DNA from: Filosporella fistucella
Taxonomy: Eukaryota; Ascomycota; Leotiomycetes; Helotiales
Assembly (NCBI GenBank): GCA_030077755.1
Contig: JAQJZZ010000013.1
Coordinates: 186,001-250,000 of the forward strand
Length of the DNA stretch: 64,000 nucleotides
Direction of reading: 5' to 3'
This document shows, piece after piece, positions 57,001 through 64,000 of this stretch. The notes under the pieces were generated by a model, which had not been told where the DNA came from, did no database searches, and saw nothing but the letters and a program-made list of their open reading frames with translations. Positions within the stretch are counted from its first letter, which is position 1. The number at the start of each line of letters is the position of its first letter. The position numbers were made by a program, and so were the translations under genes.

Positions 57001-60000
57001 AGGTTACGAGAAGTGTATTTATAATTATATTTATACTCGGTCCGGGTATAACTCTGTTTGATAATCCCTGCGTTTGCCTGTTTTTGACCCCTACCCCCTG
57101 AGCAGAAAAGACGTTTTGCCACTTTTCTTCAACGGACTGAAAATATCTGAATCATCGGCTGATGGACCAGTCGTCGAAGAGTTTCGTAATGGCCACCCTC
57201 GATCTAGTGGGCTTTCCCTCCTGTCAAGATTCTTATTTCTCGAGCCCTTGTCCTTGTAATTGCACAGTAAACCGTTTATCGCGATCGTTCACAGCTGGTA
57301 TTGCAGCAAGCAGGAAACAAGCAGAATCATCGACGCAGCCCATTCGAGTCCACTACAGGTTCACGACTCGAACAGCCAAGACATTCTGCACCTCAAGACT
57401 CACCTCCGAGTATTCGAGTCTTCAACCACACCCAGTCGCGTGTCCTCCACTCCCACCCCCATCTGCACCTTAAGTCTCGCCTCTTTCAGTTGCGCTGGTC
57501 GAGAGTGGTACAATAGCGTTCTCGAAATACTCTCATACCTCTTGCTGGTCCTTCCCCCCTACTCCAACTCCGTCCCTGTCCTCAATAGCCACAAGTCAGC
57601 TTCACCACGGCCAGGTTTTACCCAGTTTCCAATCAAGCTTTCGGCAACGCACTGGAGCTTCCACTTCTCTTGCACTTCCATTCTGTTCAAGGATCATAAG
57701 GTAAGGTCAGGTATTCAACGGCCTCAACCCCCTCAAGCCTTATCCTTGCTTCCCGCAACTTCACCTGCACCGCACAGCGCTGCACATGCCAGACCGTTGA
57801 AGCTACGACAACGACCAGCAGACATCCTTGAACACAGACCAGCTGAAATCAGAAAAAAATTATCTGAAGCTATTCACGACCATCGCGAACACCTAGTCGA
57901 CTTCGATTCAAATTCATCAATTGACGTGACACAATCGTCGCATTTCCGAACCGAACACATTGTCACACCGAGTCCGCATTGCCACGCGTACACGTGCAAT
58001 TAATTGCACCTGTCACCAAGTCATCGGCTTGCAGAAGGGTGGTCGCAACGAAAATCGACATCCGGATTCGATTCTTTCCAGCAGCTGCATCAACGCGCCG
58101 ACAACTGCGCAGCGCATCGCATTACATCTCTTTCCTCGTGGCAATACGTCCAGCAGAACATATCGCATCGAATCTGCAGCCAAGTACGAAAAGATCCATT
58201 GTGGAAGAAACAAAGGTCAGACATCATAATCTCCTATTTTCCTGGCGAGTTGAAGATTTGGGATTCAATTTTGCTCGATTTGGTTCAAACTCTCTCCGCC
58301 TTTCAATCCATCATCACGAGGAACGCGTCGGTATCTGCTTCTTCCCTCTAGCCGATCGCGTGCTTCTAACGTTATCTCCTCTCGCGAATCCTTTTTGCAC
58401 AACCCCCGTACAACACAGCAACGTGGTGATTGAGGAGAATTCGCCGCCACGCGCGCATTTGTCTTCAACATCTTCCCGCAAAAAGGGGAAACGGTCGCAT
58501 TCTGTCTGCGAATTCAACAACACAACCTACACTGTTATCGACCTTGGTAGCGATTCGCGCCGTCCCAAAATCTAATCGTCAGACACCTCCACTATTGCCC
58601 GGTCTCCCGATCGGGGTCCTCTACTACAGTACTTTATGTTGATGTATCCAAAATGCTAACTTTTGTACCACGCAGATCCGAATATCGTTCTTCCAAGTCC
58701 TGTCCTTACCCTCAACTACATACCCGTCGAACGTTGCCCCGCAGCCATCCACGGCAGAATCCTGCAGGTGGTTCCCAGCAATACTTTGCGAGAATTGACG
58801 AGCTCCCCGAAACCGAAGCTTTGGACTCGGTCTCCTATTACGAACTCAAGATCGACTGGAAGGAACTCCTCGAGTAGGTTCACAGAAGTCAAGATACGGC
58901 AGATATTTTTGGTAGGTCCCCGAAAGCGGCGCACACAACATTCAATCTATCTGAGGAGACTGCGGTTTACTTCACACCAACAACCCAATCAATTTGTTCC
59001 AAGACAAAAAGTACTTTGCTTGGTCACGATTACAAAACTTCATCCGCATTCTGGAACCATAAAGCCATTCACTGACGAGCGGAGAAGTACTTCCCGCAAC
59101 CAGTTCGAGACGTTAGAGTTGAGAAGGCCTTCATCCCAGGTGGCACCAAAGTCGTTCACAACACAGATCACGGTGCAGCCACAAGCGCCCAGCGGTAAGA
59201 GCATCATCCCCGTTGCACATGGATCTGGCGGAAAGACTGATGTTTTGGCAGGAAACCGTCCGCACAGGCAGCAAACCTTGCGACAACAGCAAAAGCCGGA
59301 CCATCCGATTTGTCTTGAGCCCCTCTCTTTCTCGAGAATCGATCACGATCAAGACGCGATAGACGCTTCTACGCTACTCCTTCTGCATCATCAAATCAGG
59401 GTACGTTCTAGGCTGGTCTTTCATTCTGTGGCGTGTGCTTTGCCCTGTCCTGCCTGGCAGATTTCGTTTTTCGACAGGTCGAAAAATAATGCGTATGGTG
59501 GAATGGCGTGTCATATCCTTGTTTTTCTCCCCGTCTCCACCCCTCCATCCTCGACCCACGTCAAACTCAATCATCCTCGAGATGGATTGATTGCGAGTTG
59601 TAAGCGAGGATGAAGGGTAAAGACGAGGAGGGAACAAGAGAGCGAGCGAGGGTGTAAGAGCAAGGCCTGCTGCATGACCAGCATCAGCAGCAGAAGCATC
59701 AACATCATCAAGCAAGCATGCACACACGCACAGCACCAGCATCAGCACCACCAGCTTCGCCCCTCCCTGGCTGCAGCAGTCTGTAGTGTGGTGTGGGTGT
59801 CGAGGGTGTGAAAGTGTGGGTTGCAACCCCATCATCTCCTTAATTAATGTGCCGACGCCTGTCCTCCTGGGGGCTTGGCTGCTGCTTCTTGCCCTTGCCC
59901 GTTCCTCCCGTTGTTTACCAACCACCCATGCCTGTATATTATAACTCCAAGCCCATTGCCTCCCATCGAACCTACCTGGTCTTCCACAGACAACGGTCTT

Positions 60001-61000
60001 CGTTGAGCCTTCTCTTCTCCTTCTCAGCCTCGTCGATACATACGAGTTGTTGCTCGTTACTGTTGCGTCATTCTTCAGCTGTTGCTGTTGTTCTACCTAA
60101 CTCTTTTGCGCTGCGCTGCACTTGTCCTGCAACACATCGTACTGAGTCTCCTGTATGCAACTTTCCATTCCACGCATGAACTAGTCTGGTTCAGCTGCAC
60201 TCGCTCTACCTATCATCTCACCAACGCTCCAAGAACTTCAGACTGATACGAAAACGCAGTAAAAGCCACAGCGCAACGGTCTTTACGAATCGCATCTTCT
60301 TCTCGACCTTCTTTCAAGAAACTTTCAAACAGACAGACACTTATACGTACGTACACAAGTTTATCGCAATTTTCTTGTTGTCTATTTTGCGTTTTTAGTT
60401 CGCTGTTTTAGTTGTACAACACGCTTCCAGCCGTCCCTGGACCGTGGTTCTCAAGGCGAAAAGTCGTGGTTCAGCGGCCGGGTCGCGAGCGAAAAACGTG
60501 GACTCCCTTTCCAAGGCACGCGAGTGACCCACATCGTTCTTCACCAGCGAAAACCGAATGTTGAACGATGTGCGCCACAACCTTGCACCTGGTCCGGTTT
60601 GTCCAACAACTTCACAACCCGTCGGTCTGTCAGTCATTGATCAGCATCGATAGGTCATCGAGATTCAAGAAGTTCAGATCATCCCAATTATGCCCAGTTC
60701 CAGCAGCTGTCACATTTTTACCCCACCATTATTTTGTCCTTTATGCTACTCCTCACAATCTTGCAATTCCAATTACATCTGATACTCGGAAACACCCCTC
60801 CCGAAAACCTCGCAACTCTGGACATGATTGAAAGCTCGATCTTCAGAGTGGTTCCAAAAAAAGAGGAGGCTGGGTGTTTCTTTGCATCGATCGCATTATG
60901 ATCCTCTGCTTCCAATCTTCCCCTGTGTTTCCACAAGATGATCGGCTGGAGGGGGGTTCGAAAACCCCTGACGAGATTCAGCGGATCTATTTTGGTCGCA
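57001..61000. other. GC-richer region with open low-complexity frames
   Basis: Composition shifts to higher GC. Up to three frames are open at once (57260-58003, 57979-58575, 58663-59613), rich in Ser, Pro, His and Arg, without domains or consistent codon use. A CAG/CAT-rich patch lies near 59670-59750. Most likely a long upstream or leader region with many small upstream ORFs; a diverged gene cannot be excluded. Confidence 0.4.
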
Positions 61001-64000
61001 CGGCGCCATTATGCGTTTCGACGATCGCATTGCAGTGGCAATTATTTATTCCGAGTTATGGGCAGAGGCTGACCTCGATTGAAGCAGAGTCGTCGGATTT
61101 AGAGTACACAATACACGGCAGACGTTTCACATCATATCCACCGGCAGACGCATCACACCCAACTGCTGTTGTGAATATTCGTTCTGCGGCACTTTACAGT
61201 TTCTGCACTACTGAGTCCTGACCAGCGGACCTTTAAAAGTCATTCTTGTAAGTTGCAACTTGAGACGGTGACGGTCCTGGCGCTCCCTGCAATGTCCGAT
61301 TTGCGACGCACAGATGTTGCAAGCATTGAATGGCATGATTTCCTTGTTTGGCCGCGATGGTCTTTTCCAGATTTCAACGGCTGGAAGGGGACCCTGTGGC
61401 GGGTGTGTGGAAGTGGATGTGTGGATGTGTGGAAAGGGGTGGCTTGAATTTGCGGCTAACACGATCGTCAGGACTCCCAGTAGTTACCAGGTGAAAACCC
61501 ATCTACCGAGATGGCTCATCGACAAAGTGGAGGATACAAAGAGGAGCCTGGTGTAGCGGTAGCTGATCACGTAAGTACAGCCAGTGTGGTTCTGTCATAT
61601 CTCACAATGGGCGTGCATCCCAAGATCTGATCCCTCCCCAATATTCGGATTCGCATTATCGTTGGTGTTCGCATTTTGTAGTTGCATTTTGCGTTTGTGC
61701 ACAACACAGACACAGACCGACGGTAACGACATCACCGCTCATATTCCTTTTCTTTTTTTACTCTTCTGCCATCTGTTCGCAAGTCACTCCCAATTAGTGC
61801 TGGGTGGGCTTTGAGGGACGTGTACAAGTGGGTAGAAGGGTGGAGATGGGAGTGGGGCGGTGAGATTTTCTCAATTCTGGGTGGCTTTTAGTGGGCTTCG
61901 ATGAATTCTGGAAGATCACGGGCAAGACCAGCAGTAAGGCCAGCTGGACTCGACGGAAATTCGGTGGATTTGTTGGCTCGTTTCACAATGACATGGCTGC
62001 ATACAGCACGACAAGGTTTCCCACTGCTGCCCAATCCCACGCGGAGATGGCTGGCTGGTTGGGCGATGCACAGACCTCTGGCTAGTCCCGAACAAGGCAA
62101 GAGTCAGTATCGCTTAGTAGCTGATGCTGGCAACCTTTAGGGAGCGGCTGGAGTTGCAAGAGTCTGTTTGCAAAGGCGGGCTGGGGGGACAAGAGTCAGT
62201 GACGATTGGTGATGAATTTTGATGGCCATAATTGATGACATCGAGTGATTCGGGAGATACGGTGACTCAGTGAATGCCCAGTGGCAATATCGATGTTGTA
62301 TCTTTGCAAGTGTATTGGTTGTGGTCTCCTTTTATCATTCCCCCCTCGATGGCTTGTTTTTGCATTGTTTTGCCGAAGTCATTGGGCGACGAGTAATGCT
62401 ATTTTGATCGCATGCAACGCATAAACATGTTCAATGAACAATGACCCAAAGAGGAAGTACCTTATTCAGGTCATGATGAAGGCGGCGAGCAGCACATGTT
62501 TGGGCTTGCCATTGCGGGCCCAAACGAGATCAAGGGGTCTGCGGCTTATTATTTTGGTGGAAGTTTAGCGTCAGGTGTACAGAGAGGAAATGGAGTGGTG
62601 GAGGTGGTGGTGGGAGTGAGAGTGAGAGTGTGGGCGAGTAAGAGAGAGGGTGGCTTCACTGCCAAGATGGGCGCCGCATCAACGGACTGAGCGAGGGCCG
62701 ACACACCACTCACATGAGTGAGGATTGTCTGGCTGGCTTGTCTTGTCTTGACTGTCTGGCTGGTGCACACTCGTCTGCAACACCCTACCCTCACCCTCGC
62801 CCCTCCTCGTGCTCCCTAGTAATTTGACACGACGCTAAGCACCGCGTCATCTTTCTAAAAACACCCGCACCCATTCAGAGCAGCGGAAACCTGGCAAGGC
62901 CACATGCTCCACTCTGGCCTCTGTTCTGGAGGGGACCCACTTTCTTGCAGTGCGAGATGCATGGCTTTTGCACTCTGCCCCTCCACCTTCACCGCTGTAG
63001 CCTGACCAGTGACGGCAGAGTAAGAGTAGTCTGAGTAGACGAGAAACCCAGAGCATGGCAGCAGCAGCAAAAGAGGCAGGAGCCACTGAGGCAGTCCCCA
63101 GTTTAGTGGCCGGGCCCCATCTCTGGCATCCCTGCCACGTCTGACTCCTCTGCATGGGCGTCGGTGTCTGGCTTTCCGCTGCCTTGCCATCTCCCATATA
63201 TTTCATTGGGTGCCCACCCCTGCCCAGTCTGCTACCTGGTTTCTGCACCCAACATCCTCGCCCTGTATTATATTATTTTCATGGCAATGCCTTCGCACCC
63301 CGGTCACGTTTCTTCCATGCGCTGTCGCCGTCCCACCGCGTAACCCAAAAAAAGTTCAATTTATCATCACCACTTTATTTTCACACGAATTACACTACAC
63401 TACACTGCACCTGCCGAACATCAGCAAGGAGGAAGACACGCTCCACTCCACTCCACTTTCTCACGCGCACGCTCGCTCATACTGGATCTCGCAACCTGGT
63501 CCTTTCCACTTTCATCCTCAACCACCGCATCTTCGTTCCTTCCTTACTCATGACCCGGACCCGTTCTTCTTCTTCGTCCTCTTACTCTTCCACCACATAA
63601 GAGCAGCACCCTGGCCAAATACCCGACCTCCCCCCCTACCTCTTTCTTTCCCAAGATTCGACAATCCTTCCTCATCCCATACCTTACCAGAAGCACACCA
63701 TCCACACCACCTTACCTTCCCACTTTCAACTGCCACTACTGCCACCACCATCGCCGCACCACTCCACTTACCTCACCCTGCCTGGTCACTTTTACTCTCC
63801 TTGGTCTCCGCCTCGCCCAGCCCAGTTTACGGATATACCCCTCCCCTGGTCTCGGTCTCTTCATCTCATCCAGCAACTGAAGCAATCGCAAGCTTCCTCC
63901 AACCCATACTACTTCACTACCTCCCCCTACCTCCCTAGTCCCTCCGCCTCAATACCACAGACACAGACACAGACATTCAGGCACTTTTTTATCCTCGCTC
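61001..64000. other. CT-rich promoter/leader-like region, no gene seen
   Basis: From about 62.6 kb the plus strand becomes strongly pyrimidine-rich (tracts at 63150-63960), as in promoters and long 5' leaders of fungal genes transcribed to the right. The window ends before any coding start can be recognised. A G-rich purine tract lies at 62590-62650. Confidence 0.4.

Noticed and set aside
59374..59925. 183-codon minus-strand frame
   Set aside because: Low-complexity Arg/Ser/Ala-rich sequence, no domain or splice support, and it lies antisense to another open frame in a GC-rich patch.

Overview
The window looks like nuclear DNA of a filamentous ascomycete. Genes carry short GT-AG introns (about 44-110 bp), and the repertoire is typical of such fungi: Zn2Cys6 regulators, RTA1, CFEM/rhodopsin-type membrane proteins, DAL5-type MFS carriers, GH55, GH27 and GH88. 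A plant-associated or saprotrophic Leotiomycetes-like species is my best guess, but that is inference from gene content only. Exon boundaries were built by hand from splice-site consensus, reading frame and family motifs.

Layout. 1-3.1 kb: the 3' part of a Zn2Cys6 regulator and a secreted beta-propeller (Tri14-like) gene, convergent. 4.4-9.1 kb: a broken SNG1/DUF3533 membrane-protein gene, an AlkB-type dioxygenase, an orphan exon, an RTA1 protein and a Tc1/mariner transposase scrap. 10-18 kb: a second Zn2Cys6 regulator divergent from a GH55 beta-1,3-glucanase, then a CFEM-domain receptor-like membrane protein. 18-22.4 kb: weak or decaying small ORFs and a coiled-coil protein. 25-29 kb: a wrecked J-domain gene, a one-TM small protein and a rhodopsin-domain membrane protein.

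30.9-49.2 kb is the most interesting part. It resembles a fungal polysaccharide-utilisation locus: DAL5-type MFS transporter, Zn2Cys6 activator, cytosolic-looking GH88 unsaturated uronyl hydrolase, secreted alginate-lyase-superfamily enzyme, secreted GH27 alpha-galactosidase, FAS1 protein, cysteine-rich secreted protein, a second secreted alginate-lyase-superfamily enzyme and a second DAL5-type transporter. A simple model is that the secreted lyases and alpha-galactosidase cut a galactose-decorated uronic-acid polymer, the carriers import unsaturated oligomers or monomers, and GH88 finishes the job inside. The promoters of three of the enzymes hold clusters of CreA-like SYGGRG sites. This model is inference; the gene calls are not.

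49.2-64 kb: almost 15 kb with no gene I can support. The first part is AT-rich; the last 7 kb is GC- and CT-rich with open but low-complexity frames, resembling the long promoter or 5' leader of a regulatory gene lying beyond the window. No rRNA, convincing tRNA or CRISPR array was seen.
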